Shown: piece after piece, positions 33,756-41,624 of the stretch
Layout of the letters: the number at the start of each line of letters is the position of its first letter
How positions within the stretch are numbered: position 1 is the first letter of the stretch
Source: Alphaproteobacteria bacterium
Lineage (GTDB): Bacteria; Pseudomonadota; Alphaproteobacteria; Micropepsales; Micropepsaceae
Length of the DNA: 49,113 nucleotides
Assembly (NCBI GenBank): GCA_025350465.1
Contig: JANXXU010000034.1
Span: 1-49,113 of the forward strand
Direction: 5' to 3'
Notes under the pieces: generated by a model
What the model was told of the DNA's origin: nothing
Seen by the model: the letters and a program-made list of their open reading frames with translations, nothing else
Databases searched by the model: none
Program-made: the position numbers and the translations under genes

Positions 33756-34394
33756 CTAGCGCGGATCCTCGAAGATGCCGTCTTGTTCGACTGTGCGGCC
33801 GAACCACGGATGATCGAACGTCAGCGTGAAGCGAAAGCGGCCCCCGCCCAAATCCTCGTGGCGAATCTCGGCTTCGCCGGGCGTCAGGGCGAGCGCGATG
33901 GGGATGCTGATCGGCCCCAAGCGCCAGAAGAACCTGCGGGAGCGAAAAATCAGCGTGCCGTCTTCCACCTCAATGTCCAGAAGCATCGTCCAGCCGCCGC
34001 CGCAACACTCGAGCAGCCGGCCGTCCTCCGCCAGGCGCTTGATCGAGCGGACGGCAAAGGCGAGGCCGAAGGGCCCGCGATAGCGACGCGCCCACGACAC
34101 GCCGTCGCGCTCGGGGCTCACTTCGACGACCGCGTCGGCTCTGCCGGCAAATGGCGGGAGCGGCGCGCCCAAAAGCGCGAGGCACCAGGCGAAGAACCGG
34201 CCCATCACGTTCAGTCTGGTTTGCGTCGTGCCGCGATAGGTAACGGGCGCATGCGTCGTGAAACGCCGCCGCACGTCTTCGGGAAGCGAGAGCCAACGCC
34301 TGGCGCCGAGCGCGCGAGCGATCGCGTCGCAGGGCGCGGCGCCGTCAAATGCTCGCGGACCCGCCCAGAGGATGGCGTCGAGGGTCTGCCTCAT
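33756..34394 (-). CDS. DUF4166 domain protein
   Basis: 212 residues. The C-terminal domain with SWARRYRGPFGLAF, GGGWTMLLDIEVEDGTLIF, and HPWFGRTVEQDGIFED matches the DUF4166 family. No signal peptide or membrane helix. Its role is unknown. It follows the GbsR/MarR gene by 15 bases, which indicates co-transcription and likely regulation by that protein. Confidence 0.8.
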   Translation of the reverse strand: MRQTLDAILWAGPRAFDGAAPCDAIARALGARRWLSLPEDVRRRFTTHAPVTYRGTTQTRLNVMGRFFAWCLALLGAPLPPFAGRADAVVEVSPERDGVSWARRYRGPFGLAFAVRSIKRLAEDGRLLECCGGGWTMLLDIEVEDGTLIFRSRRFFWRLGPISIPIALALTPGEAEIRHEDLGGGRFRFTLTFDHPWFGRTVEQDGIFEDPR

Positions 34395-34409
34395 CGCACC
34401 TCTCCCCTC

Positions 34410-34973
34410 TCATTTGCCGAGCAGGCGGACGATGCGTGCACCCAGCCTGAACATGCGCTCGAGCATCGGACGAGGCACGTTCTTCATTTGGTCGTACCAG
34501 CCGGTCATGCGTTCGATGAACGCCGCCATGTCGGCCATGCGCCTCTTGACGTCTGCGGGCGTCGTGTCGTCCGCCGCCGCGCTGGCGCTTGCCGAACGCA
34601 GGACTTCAAGCGTCGGATCGATCTCGCGCTTCTTACGCTCGTCGATGATGGTACGCACGATTTCCCAGGGATCGGTCTTGGCCTGATAGCGATTGCGGCG
34701 ATCGCCAATGACATGCACCAACGTGACGAGGCGATAGCCCTGAAGCTCGTCCAAACTGGTCGAAACGTTCGACCGTGCGATTGACAGGGTTTCGGCAATA
34801 TCCTCGGCGGGCAGGGGGCGGCCGACCAGCCAGAGCAGAGCGTGGACCTGAGCGACGGAACGGTTGACGCCCCAGCGCGCGCCCATTTCGCCCCAGTGGA
34901 GAACGACATTCGCCATCACCGGCGAGAGGCGCGGCGGTTCGCTCAATGAAAGCAGGGCGGGGGTGGGCGCCAT
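34410..34973 (-). CDS. GbsR/MarR-family transcriptional regulator
   Basis: 187 residues. A winged helix (about 35-95) contains GRPLPAEDIAETLSIARSNV and a recognition helix SNVSTSLDELQGYRLV. The C-terminal helical region is typical of the GbsR-like branch. A palindrome at 34989-35008, 16 bases before the ATG, is a probable operator for autoregulation. The downstream DUF4166 gene would share this control. An internal ATG at residue 20 is possible, but the MAPTPALLSL start is retained. Confidence 0.85.
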   Translation of the reverse strand: MAPTPALLSLSEPPRLSPVMANVVLHWGEMGARWGVNRSVAQVHALLWLVGRPLPAEDIAETLSIARSNVSTSLDELQGYRLVTLVHVIGDRRNRYQAKTDPWEIVRTIIDERKKREIDPTLEVLRSASASAAADDTTPADVKRRMADMAAFIERMTGWYDQMKNVPRPMLERMFRLGARIVRLLGK

Positions 34974-34988
34974 CGGATCTGCCTGTTA

Positions 34989-35008
34989 TTTCTGTACAGA
35001 CAGAAATT
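34989..35008. promoter_or_regulatory. 8-bp inverted repeat upstream of the GbsR/MarR gene
   Basis: ATTTCTGT at 34989-34996 and ACAGAAAT at 35001-35008, separated by ACAG; the centre also contains the palindrome CTGTACAG. The position just upstream of the regulator start fits an autoregulatory operator. Confidence 0.6.
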
Positions 35009-35080
35009 AGAGAAAGGCGGCAGAACGTTCAAGGCACGGCTGCGGCGCCGGCCGCGGCATCTTCGCCTGGGGCACCTCGA

Positions 35081-35404
35081 TCAGCGATAGCGGTGCGAAC
35101 GACGATCGTAGTGATCGTCGTATTGGTGGTCGTAGTCGCTGAAGCCGTTCACGCGCCACTCGTCGCGAGCGGTCATAGGGTCGTTTTGATCCCGGCGAAC
35201 CGGCACTGCCGAATCCCAAGGTTGATAGGGCGTGGCCGCGCGGTCGTTGCATTTGGCGACGCCGAAGTCTTCGCTCCAAATCATCGGATCGCGACTGTTC
35301 TCCAGTTGCCGGCACCAATGACGATCGCGTTCCGATGCGTGCGCAACGCTTGCTGCGACCACGACCAATGCTGAAGCACAAACGGCAATTGTTTTCGATT
35401 TCAT
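35081..35404 (-). CDS. Small exported protein with Tyr/Asp/His-rich tail
   Basis: 107 residues. A signal peptide (1-23, ending AHA) is followed by a short domain with two cysteines (CRQLENSRDPMIW and AKCNDRAATPYQPWD) and a charged tail (SDYDHQYDDHYDRRSHRYR) rich in Tyr, Asp, His and Arg. The start at 35404 has GGAGAG upstream; a longer frame is rejected. No family recognised. The tail codons contain a 9-bp inverted repeat (35099-35121), which could be a 3'-end hairpin. Confidence 0.7.
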   Translation of the reverse strand: MKSKTIAVCASALVVVAASVAHASERDRHWCRQLENSRDPMIWSEDFGVAKCNDRAATPYQPWDSAVPVRRDQNDPMTARDEWRVNGFSDYDHQYDDHYDRRSHRYR

Positions 35405-35659
35405 CACGCTCTCCACCGTCGGCCGCGACAACGCCGGCCGCTGGTTCCAATTTTATCTATTTTGAACGCGGAGCGCGCTGGCGAATCCGCCGTTTACCTT
35501 GTTTTTCGCGATGATTTGTTTCGGCGCCGCGACACCGCTGGGCGGATTTCCACATCAGCGGGTTCCGCGTGACGAAACGCCTGAGCGCGAATTCCACAAT
35601 GTCGCGCCGCGCGCATTGACGGCCTTTACCGCGACGGCAATTCGCGCGACGCTGAGGCC

Positions 35660-36043
35660 ATGAGCAATTCGATCATCGGCAACAGCAAGTTGGTCGGCTT
35701 TGTCGCTACGCGTGACCAGGCACGGGCGAAGGTCTTCTATCAAGACGTGCTGGGTCTCAAGCTCGTCAGCGAAGATCAGTTCGCAACGGTCTTCGACGCC
35801 AACGGAACGATGTTGCGCGTCACACCGGTCCGCGAGTTGGCACCCGCGCAGTACACCGTGCTCGGCTGGGAGGTCGCCGACATCTCAGCAACCGTTGCGG
35901 CAATGAGCCGGGCGGGCGTCAAGTTCGAGCAATACGGCTTTCCGACCCAGGACGTTCAAGGAATCTGGAGCGCGCCGGGCGGGACCAAAGTCGCTTGGTT
36001 CAAGGACCCCGACGGCAACATTCTCAGCGTTGCGCAGCACTGA
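35660..36043 (+). CDS. VOC (glyoxalase/bleomycin resistance) family protein
   Basis: 127 residues of the vicinal oxygen chelate fold. GFVATRDQARAKVFYQDVLGLKLV is the typical beta-alpha unit, and the C-terminal VAWFKDPDGNILSVAQH is the second metal-binding strand, with Asp-Pro-Asp-Gly-Asn. It may be a glyoxalase, dioxygenase-like or drug-binding protein; substrate is unknown. The gene stands alone. Confidence 0.88.
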   Translation: MSNSIIGNSKLVGFVATRDQARAKVFYQDVLGLKLVSEDQFATVFDANGTMLRVTPVRELAPAQYTVLGWEVADISATVAAMSRAGVKFEQYGFPTQDVQGIWSAPGGTKVAWFKDPDGNILSVAQH

Positions 36044-36238
36044 CCGGCTCGATGTGCAGAAAGCGCCTTGGGTGACCGCTCGCGCGCTTTAACAGCAGCG
36101 CGAGGTCGCGATGAAAGACTTTCGTGCTTACTTGGAGGGTGGCGCAAAGACGTAGCGCTCCATACCCGGACAGGCACCTGGAACTTGCCCACCCAGCGCT
36201 CCAATGCTTAGGTCTGACAAAGCTCAGGAGGAGAGGCG

Positions 36239-37012
36239 ATGCAAGATTTGTTTTCGCTCAAGGGCCGTACGGCGTTGATCACCGGCGGGTCGCGCGGCAT
36301 CGGCAAGATGATTGCGGCCGGCTTCATCGCCCATGGCGCGCGGGTTTATATTTCCTCGCGCAAGGCGGCGGTCTGCGAGGAGGCGGCGAAAGAATTGTCA
36401 AAGAACGGCGGCACGTGTATCGCGCTGCCGATGGATTCCTCGAGCGTTCAAGGCGCAAAGGCGCTTGCCGCTGCCTACCAAGCGCGCGAGCCCAAGCTCG
36501 ATATCCTCGTCAACAATGCCGGTGCCGCTTGGCTCGAGAAGTTCACCGAGTTTCCCGAAAAGGGTTGGGACAAGGTGATGGATCTGAACGTGAAGGCACC
36601 GTTCTTCTTGACGCAAGCGCTTATGGGGGCCTTGCGCGCCGCGGGTACCAAAGAACGCCCCGCCAAGGTCATCAACATCGCCTCGGTCGACGGTATCGCC
36701 GTTAATCCTCAGGAAACTTATTCCTACGCGGCCAGCAAGGCCGGGCTCATTCACCTGACAAAGCGCATGGCGGTGCGCCTCATCCAGGACAACATCGCCA
36801 TGTCGGCGATCGCGCCAGGCGCTTTTGCATCCGACATGAACGTGGATGCGCGCGACCACGGGGAGCAACTCAAGAACCGCATCCCGGCCCAGCGCATCGG
36901 CCGCGACGAAGACATGGCGGGCGCTGCCATTTTCCTCGCCTCGAAGGCCGGCGACTACGTTATTGGGGCTACGATCGTTGTCGACGGCGGTGTAAGCCTC
37001 ATGCGGCTCTAG
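36239..37012 (+). CDS. Short-chain dehydrogenase/reductase (SDR)
   Basis: 257 residues of classical SDR type. The cofactor motif is TGGSRGIGK (15-23); NNAG is at about 91-94, the catalytic Ser in NIASVDG, and the Tyr/Lys pair in YSYAASKAG (about 160-168). The C-terminal VIGATIVVDGG is standard. The sequence is similar in style to FabG/gluconate dehydrogenase-like enzymes. It may reduce a ketone with NADPH. AGGAGGAG lies close before the ATG. Confidence 0.92.
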   Translation: MQDLFSLKGRTALITGGSRGIGKMIAAGFIAHGARVYISSRKAAVCEEAAKELSKNGGTCIALPMDSSSVQGAKALAAAYQAREPKLDILVNNAGAAWLEKFTEFPEKGWDKVMDLNVKAPFFLTQALMGALRAAGTKERPAKVINIASVDGIAVNPQETYSYAASKAGLIHLTKRMAVRLIQDNIAMSAIAPGAFASDMNVDARDHGEQLKNRIPAQRIGRDEDMAGAAIFLASKAGDYVIGATIVVDGGVSLMRL

Positions 37013-37184
37013 CGCGTTAACTCGATCTTAACCGAGATCACCGCGTTCACGCTCCAAACCACGTAGTTTTTAGAATTGGGGTTCAAGCTCCACGCTCGCT
37101 CGCAATATGGGCGACGAACGCCTGTCGTTCCTCAATGCGACGACAGGAATTCGCGCCTGAGAAGCGGCAATTGGAGAGACGACA

Positions 37185-38249
37185 ATGCGCTATTGGGAAT
37201 TGCCCGAACACGCGGCAGAGATCGGCCGCAAGGCGCTCGCTCTTCTAGAAGCTCGGGACTTGGCGCCGTCGCCGGTCAACTACGATCTATGGTTCGCCTA
37301 CGCGGTGGGCGAGAACCGCGAGCTGATACGCGAACTCGATGCCGCCGTCGAAAACGGCAGCGTGCGAGATTTGAATCACGCATGCGCGCTTCATACGAAA
37401 TACATTGCCGGCGCGCGCGCGGGGGCCATCGATGACCTGACTGTGACCCTGCAAACTCAAATCAGCCAGCTTTCGCGCGTGCTGAAGGGCGCGAACAAAG
37501 ACACACGGGCGTTCGGCAAAACGCTGGACGCGGCGGCCGATCAACTGGGCCGGGACGATCTGATTCCGCATTTGCGCGCGATCGTCGAAAATGTCGCCTC
37601 GGCCACGCGCGTCATGCAGACGCGCAACGAGGCGCTGGAACAACAGCTTGAATCCTCGGCGCTCGAAGTGCGTGCCCTCAACGCGCGCGTGGAGGAGATT
37701 CACAAGGAAGCTCAAGTCGACGCGCTGACCGGCCTTGCCAACCGGCGCGGATTCGATGTGCGGCTGGCGGAAGCCGTCGCACGTCGTGCCGGCAGCAACA
37801 GCTCGCTCTGCGTATTGATGGGCGATGTCGATCATTTCAAGCAATTCAACGACATGTGGGGTCATTCGGCCGGCGACCAAGTGCTTCGCCTCGTGGCGCA
37901 ATGCTTCAAGGGTCACACCCAAGAGAACGATACGGTCGCCCGCATCGGCGGCGAAGAGTTTGTCGTCATCTTGACCGACACGACGCTCGAACATGCGATT
38001 AGCGTCGCTGACGATATTCGCCGCTCGGTCGCCTCGAAAAAGGTCGTGCGTCGCGCAACCGGTGAAACGCTCGGAACCATGACCGTGTCGATCGGCGTAG
38101 CGCGGTTCGAGCCGGGCGAGGCGACGAGCGACACGATCGAGCGTGCGGACGCCTGCCTATTGGCGGCGAAACAAGCGGGGCGCAACGGGATCGCGGCGCA
38201 ATCCGGCCGTGGCGTTCTGCCCGGCAAGACCGCGGCCGCGTCGGCTTAA
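37185..38249 (+). CDS. Diguanylate cyclase (GGDEF protein) with N-terminal helical domain
   Basis: 354 residues. An N-terminal region (1-145) is helical and contains an SPVNYDLWFAYAVGEN motif seen in some alphaproteobacterial diguanylate cyclases. A coiled coil (about 145-175) leads into the GGDEF domain (176-340) with active-site GGEEF at 255-259, so the enzyme should make c-di-GMP. The product-inhibition I-site should read RxxD just upstream, but here it is QEND (246-249): Gln replaces the key Arg. Feedback inhibition is probably weak or lost. It is upstream of the kinase-HerA-GYF genes by about 150 bases. Confidence 0.92.
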   Translation: MRYWELPEHAAEIGRKALALLEARDLAPSPVNYDLWFAYAVGENRELIRELDAAVENGSVRDLNHACALHTKYIAGARAGAIDDLTVTLQTQISQLSRVLKGANKDTRAFGKTLDAAADQLGRDDLIPHLRAIVENVASATRVMQTRNEALEQQLESSALEVRALNARVEEIHKEAQVDALTGLANRRGFDVRLAEAVARRAGSNSSLCVLMGDVDHFKQFNDMWGHSAGDQVLRLVAQCFKGHTQENDTVARIGGEEFVVILTDTTLEHAISVADDIRRSVASKKVVRRATGETLGTMTVSIGVARFEPGEATSDTIERADACLLAAKQAGRNGIAAQSGRGVLPGKTAAASA

Positions 38250-38395
38250 AGCTTTCTTTACCTCGTCGCCGTTTGCCGTCGCTCCGCCTGAATTGGATGG
38301 CGCGGTCGCGCGCCGAGAAGCCGCGGGAGTCCAAGCATTTTACGCGAACTTAAGCGCGGACGGCGCACCCTACAGCTTGGTAGCGGGGTGCGGGC

Positions 38396-39262
38396 ATGCG
38401 CCATTCCACAGGCGAAGAACACGGGCGCACGCGTTTGCTGCAACATTACGTGCGCACGGCAGGTTCAGGCATTTCACGCCGGCGCGCGCAACGCACGCTC
38501 GGGGCTGCGAAGATCGAAGCCGAACTTGCCAACCGCGCCAAGACGGAATTTCTCGCCAACATGAGCCATGAGCTTCGTACGCCGCTCAATGCCATCATCG
38601 GCTTTGCCGACATGATCGCGCATTCGCCGGTGGGCGCGAGCGAGCCGGTAAGAGCGATCAAATACAGCACTTACATCGCCAGCGCCGGCCGTCACCTGCT
38701 CGGCGTGCTGTCCGATATCTTGGATATCGCTCAGATGGACAGCGGTAGCTACCAGGTGGAAATCGAACCTCATGACGTCGTCCGAGTTGTGGAACTGACT
38801 GCGGCTTGCGTCAAGGAACGCATGACCGCGAAGCACCAACTTCTGTCCGTCGTCGCCGAGTCCGTACCCCAATTGATGGTCGACGGACGACGGCTCCAGC
38901 AAGCGTTGATTAATTTACTGTCGAACGCGATTCAATACTCGCCGGAAGGCGGATGCGTGGCGCTGCGGTGCGCGCGAAACGCTGCGGGCGGCGCCACGAT
39001 TACCGTCTCGGATAATGGTCGCGGCATGTCTGAGGAAGAGCTTCGCCTTGCGCTGGCGCCGTTTGCCAGCGTGCAAAGCGCCCACGTTCGCAATCGTGAC
39101 GGCATGGCGTTGGGCATCGCGGTGGCCAAGCGGCTCGTTGAATTGCAGGGCGCGTCGTTCGAGATGACGAGCGCGCTCGGCGAGGGCACTCGAGCCGAGA
39201 TCAAGTTTTCTGCGCTAAGTCTCGCCGCTCCGGGCGAAACGCGCGAAGGAGCATCAACGTGA
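38396..39262 (+). CDS. Soluble hybrid-free histidine kinase (no membrane segment)
   Basis: 288 residues. HisKA with His58 in FLANMSHELRTPLNAIIGF is followed by HATPase_c with N-box INLLSNAIQYSPEG, G1 box DNGRGM, and a deviant G2 box (RDGMALGIAVA instead of GTGLGL). There is no membrane helix and no PAS or GAF sensor, only a 40-residue basic N-terminus, so any signal must come from a partner. No receiver domain or response regulator is nearby. Its stop overlaps the start of the HerA-like gene by 4 bases (GTGA), so the two are translationally coupled. Confidence 0.88.
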   Translation: MRHSTGEEHGRTRLLQHYVRTAGSGISRRRAQRTLGAAKIEAELANRAKTEFLANMSHELRTPLNAIIGFADMIAHSPVGASEPVRAIKYSTYIASAGRHLLGVLSDILDIAQMDSGSYQVEIEPHDVVRVVELTAACVKERMTAKHQLLSVVAESVPQLMVDGRRLQQALINLLSNAIQYSPEGGCVALRCARNAAGGATITVSDNGRGMSEEELRLALAPFASVQSAHVRNRDGMALGIAVAKRLVELQGASFEMTSALGEGTRAEIKFSALSLAAPGETREGAST

Positions 39263-40986
39263 GCGAAGCAGCGATCGTGGCATTGGGCGGCGGAGACGCA
39301 TCCGGGCTTAACGGGGTCCCCCAGAACGTCACCGGCCCCACGTTGGTGTCGTCGCGACATCGCCCTTTCGCCCACATCGTTTCGGTCGAGGGCGGACAAG
39401 CGCTGGCGGCATTCGATAGCCGGGGGAGCTTGTCGGGGCTGTCGCAAGACGACCGGATCGAGATCGGTACGATTGTCACGATCAGGACGCCTGGTTCGAG
39501 CATTATCGGCGTCGTGACGGGCTTAAGCGTGCCGATGGGGTCGTACGAAGTCGGCGAAGACGCGATGCGGCTGATGGAACTCGACCTCGTCGGCGAAATC
39601 ATATCCGGCGAGGGGGGCAACGAGCGGACTTTCAGGCGCGGCGTCGCGGCATTGCCGGCGCTCGGCGACGTGGTTGCACGCGCGCCACACGCGGATCTCG
39701 AGCTGATCCACTCGCCGCGCCGGCAACCTTCGGTCAATGTCGGCACCCTCTATCAGGATGCCGATATTCCGGCGAGGGTTATGCTCGACGAGTTGCTGGG
39801 CAAGCACTTTGCCGTGGTGGGCACGACGGGCTCCGGAAAATCATGCGCCGTCGCCACGATCTTGCACGCGATTATCGCCGACTTTCCAGAGGCGCGCATC
39901 GTCGTGCTCGACGTGCACAACGAGTATAGCGCAGCGTTTCGCGGCCAAGCCGAGGTGATATCGCCGGCCAATCTTTACTTGCCGTTCTGGCTGTTGAGCT
40001 TCGACGAACTTGCCAGCGTGTTTACGACGTTCGACGAGCACCATGCCGAGGACCTGGAGATCCTGCACGACGCCGTCATTTACGCAAAGCGGCGCTTCAT
40101 CGAGACGGGCACCGGACGTCAGAGCGCCGTTCTTCGCAGGCCGACCGACAGCTCGAATATGAGCGTCGACGCTCCATCGCCGTTTCGCTTGCAGGACGTC
40201 ACCAGCTACATCGACGAGCAACTCGGCAAATTGGAGCGCACGCAGAGTCTCGTTTCCTTGCGGCGCATGAAACTTCGCATCGACACGCTGACGACCGACG
40301 TGCGCTATGCCTTCATGTTCGGCAGCATCACCATTCAAGACAAGATGGCGGAGATCTTGTCGCGTCTGTTCCGAATTCCGTCAGCCGGACGGCCGCTCAC
40401 CATCCTCGATCTCTCGGCGGTTCCGTCTGAAATTTTGAATGTCGTGATCTCGGTGATTTGCCGTATGGCGTTCGACCTCGGCATCTGGAGTAAGGGGCAA
40501 CTGCCCATCACGTTGATCTGTGAGGAGGCGCATCGCTATGCACCGCAAGATCGCGCCGCCGGTTTCGAGCCGACGCGCCGCTCGCTGGCGCGCATCGCGA
40601 AGGAGGGGCGCAAATATGGAATCTCTCTTGGGGTGATCACGCAGCGCCCGTCCGAACTCGATGCAACTCTTCTCTCGCAATGCAGCACGCTCTTTGCGCA
40701 GCGCCTGACGAATGACGCTGATCAGCGCGTCGTGCGGTCCCGGTCGGCTGACTGTGGCGTAAGTCTGCTCGACTTTCTCTCCTCGCTCGGCGACGGCGAA
40801 GCGATTGCGGTCGGCCAGGGTGTCGCGATGCCGATGCGCATTCGATTCACGCGGCTTCCGACCGACAAGCAGCCGGCAAGCCAGAGCGCGCATTTCTCTA
40901 AATTCTGGCGCAACGAAGCGATGGGCCTTGAGGACATCGAGAAGGTCGTGGCGCGCTGGCGCTACAACCGTCGGGACGAAGATTGA
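39259..40986 (+). CDS. HerA/DUF87-like ATPase
   Basis: 575 residues from a GTG start with AAGGAG upstream. An N-terminal HAS-barrel-like domain (about 25-175) is followed by Walker A GTTGSGKS at 188-195, the FtsK-HerA style strand VVLDVHNEYS (215-224), Walker B ITLICEEAHR (417-426) with Glu422/Glu423, and the sensor TQRPSE (461-466). This family forms hexameric rings that translocate DNA or pump protein; archaeal HerA works with NurA nuclease, and bacterial relatives appear in defence systems with nuclease or deacetylase partners. Here no NurA is adjacent; the neighbours are a histidine kinase and a GYF/Cas2-like protein. The 3' end is coupled to the next gene. Confidence 0.9.
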   Translation: MSEAAIVALGGGDASGLNGVPQNVTGPTLVSSRHRPFAHIVSVEGGQALAAFDSRGSLSGLSQDDRIEIGTIVTIRTPGSSIIGVVTGLSVPMGSYEVGEDAMRLMELDLVGEIISGEGGNERTFRRGVAALPALGDVVARAPHADLELIHSPRRQPSVNVGTLYQDADIPARVMLDELLGKHFAVVGTTGSGKSCAVATILHAIIADFPEARIVVLDVHNEYSAAFRGQAEVISPANLYLPFWLLSFDELASVFTTFDEHHAEDLEILHDAVIYAKRRFIETGTGRQSAVLRRPTDSSNMSVDAPSPFRLQDVTSYIDEQLGKLERTQSLVSLRRMKLRIDTLTTDVRYAFMFGSITIQDKMAEILSRLFRIPSAGRPLTILDLSAVPSEILNVVISVICRMAFDLGIWSKGQLPITLICEEAHRYAPQDRAAGFEPTRRSLARIAKEGRKYGISLGVITQRPSELDATLLSQCSTLFAQRLTNDADQRVVRSRSADCGVSLLDFLSSLGDGEAIAVGQGVAMPMRIRFTRLPTDKQPASQSAHFSKFWRNEAMGLEDIEKVVARWRYNRRDED

Positions 40987-41003
40987 GCGGGCGCACGCAC
41001 TCC

Positions 41004-41564
41004 ATGACCAAAGCAACAGCGATGAGTGAAGCGCAGCCCAACGGCTGGTTCGTCAATTTCGGCGGGAAGGTCTTCGGGCCTTACTCGATCGCGCAGATGT
41101 CCGAGTTCGTGCAAGAAGAGCGGGTGCGGGGCATCAGCGTCGTCAAGTGCGGCGAAGGCGGACAATGGATGCAAGCCGCGGTCGAGCCGCAAATTGGCCG
41201 CCTGTTCGCTCACGATGCAGTTCCTCTGCCGCCACCGGTACCGGCGGCGCTCGAACGGCGAAAAGAGTCGGCGGCGAGCAACGTGTTCGTCATCGGACAT
41301 TTTCGTTCGCGATCGGTCGAGACGTTTGAGCGTGCGTTGGGTCAATTCGGCGATGTACTGGCGATCACGCCGAGCGCGTGGATGCTGCGCACGACCATTG
41401 CGGTCGGCATCTTGCGCAACGACCTCGTGGAATTTTTGGGCACGTCCGACCGGCTGTTCATCGTCGACGGCAAACGCGGTAAGATGACTTGGTCGAATTT
41501 CGGCCCGAGCGAAGAGGCGCGGTTGCGCACCTTCATCGCCGCCGGCCGCGCCGACGAGCGCTAG
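41004..41564 (+). CDS. GYF_2 (DUF4339) domain protein with Cas2/SinR-like C-terminus
   Basis: 186 residues. The N-terminal domain (about 13-68: GWFVNFGGKVFGPYSIAQMS) is GYF_2/DUF4339-like, a peptide-binding fold. After a Pro-rich linker (74-82), residues 93-180 read VFVIGHFRSRSVETFERALG, then DVLAITPSAWMLRTT, LRNDLVEFLGTSDRLFIVDG and WSNF. This order of strands, the Trp in SAWMLRTT and the DRLFIVD strand resemble Cas2/SinR-like ferredoxin folds. The likeness is by eye, not by search. A TTG at 40983 overlapping the HerA stop is an alternative start. The fold is usually a dimeric nucleic-acid-associated protein, sometimes a nuclease. Confidence 0.72.
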   Translation: MTKATAMSEAQPNGWFVNFGGKVFGPYSIAQMSEFVQEERVRGISVVKCGEGGQWMQAAVEPQIGRLFAHDAVPLPPPVPAALERRKESAASNVFVIGHFRSRSVETFERALGQFGDVLAITPSAWMLRTTIAVGILRNDLVEFLGTSDRLFIVDGKRGKMTWSNFGPSEEARLRTFIAAGRADER

Positions 41565-41575
41565 CTCCTTCGACG

Positions 41576-41591
41576 GCGCGTGTGCACGCGC
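41576..41591. terminator. Hairpin between convergent genes
   Basis: GCGCGT at 41576-41581 and ACGCGC at 41586-41591 with a GTGC loop, between the stops of the GYF protein (+) and the histidine kinase (-). There is no T tract. Confidence 0.35.
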
Positions 41592-41624
41592 AGGGTCATG
41601 CCAACTCGTCGTTCCACCAAAGCG

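Noticed and set aside
39259-40986. HerA-like gene as a VirB4/conjugation ATPase
   Set aside because: No type IV secretion genes are adjacent, and the N-terminal barrel plus ENEYS/Walker spacing suit DUF87/HerA better.
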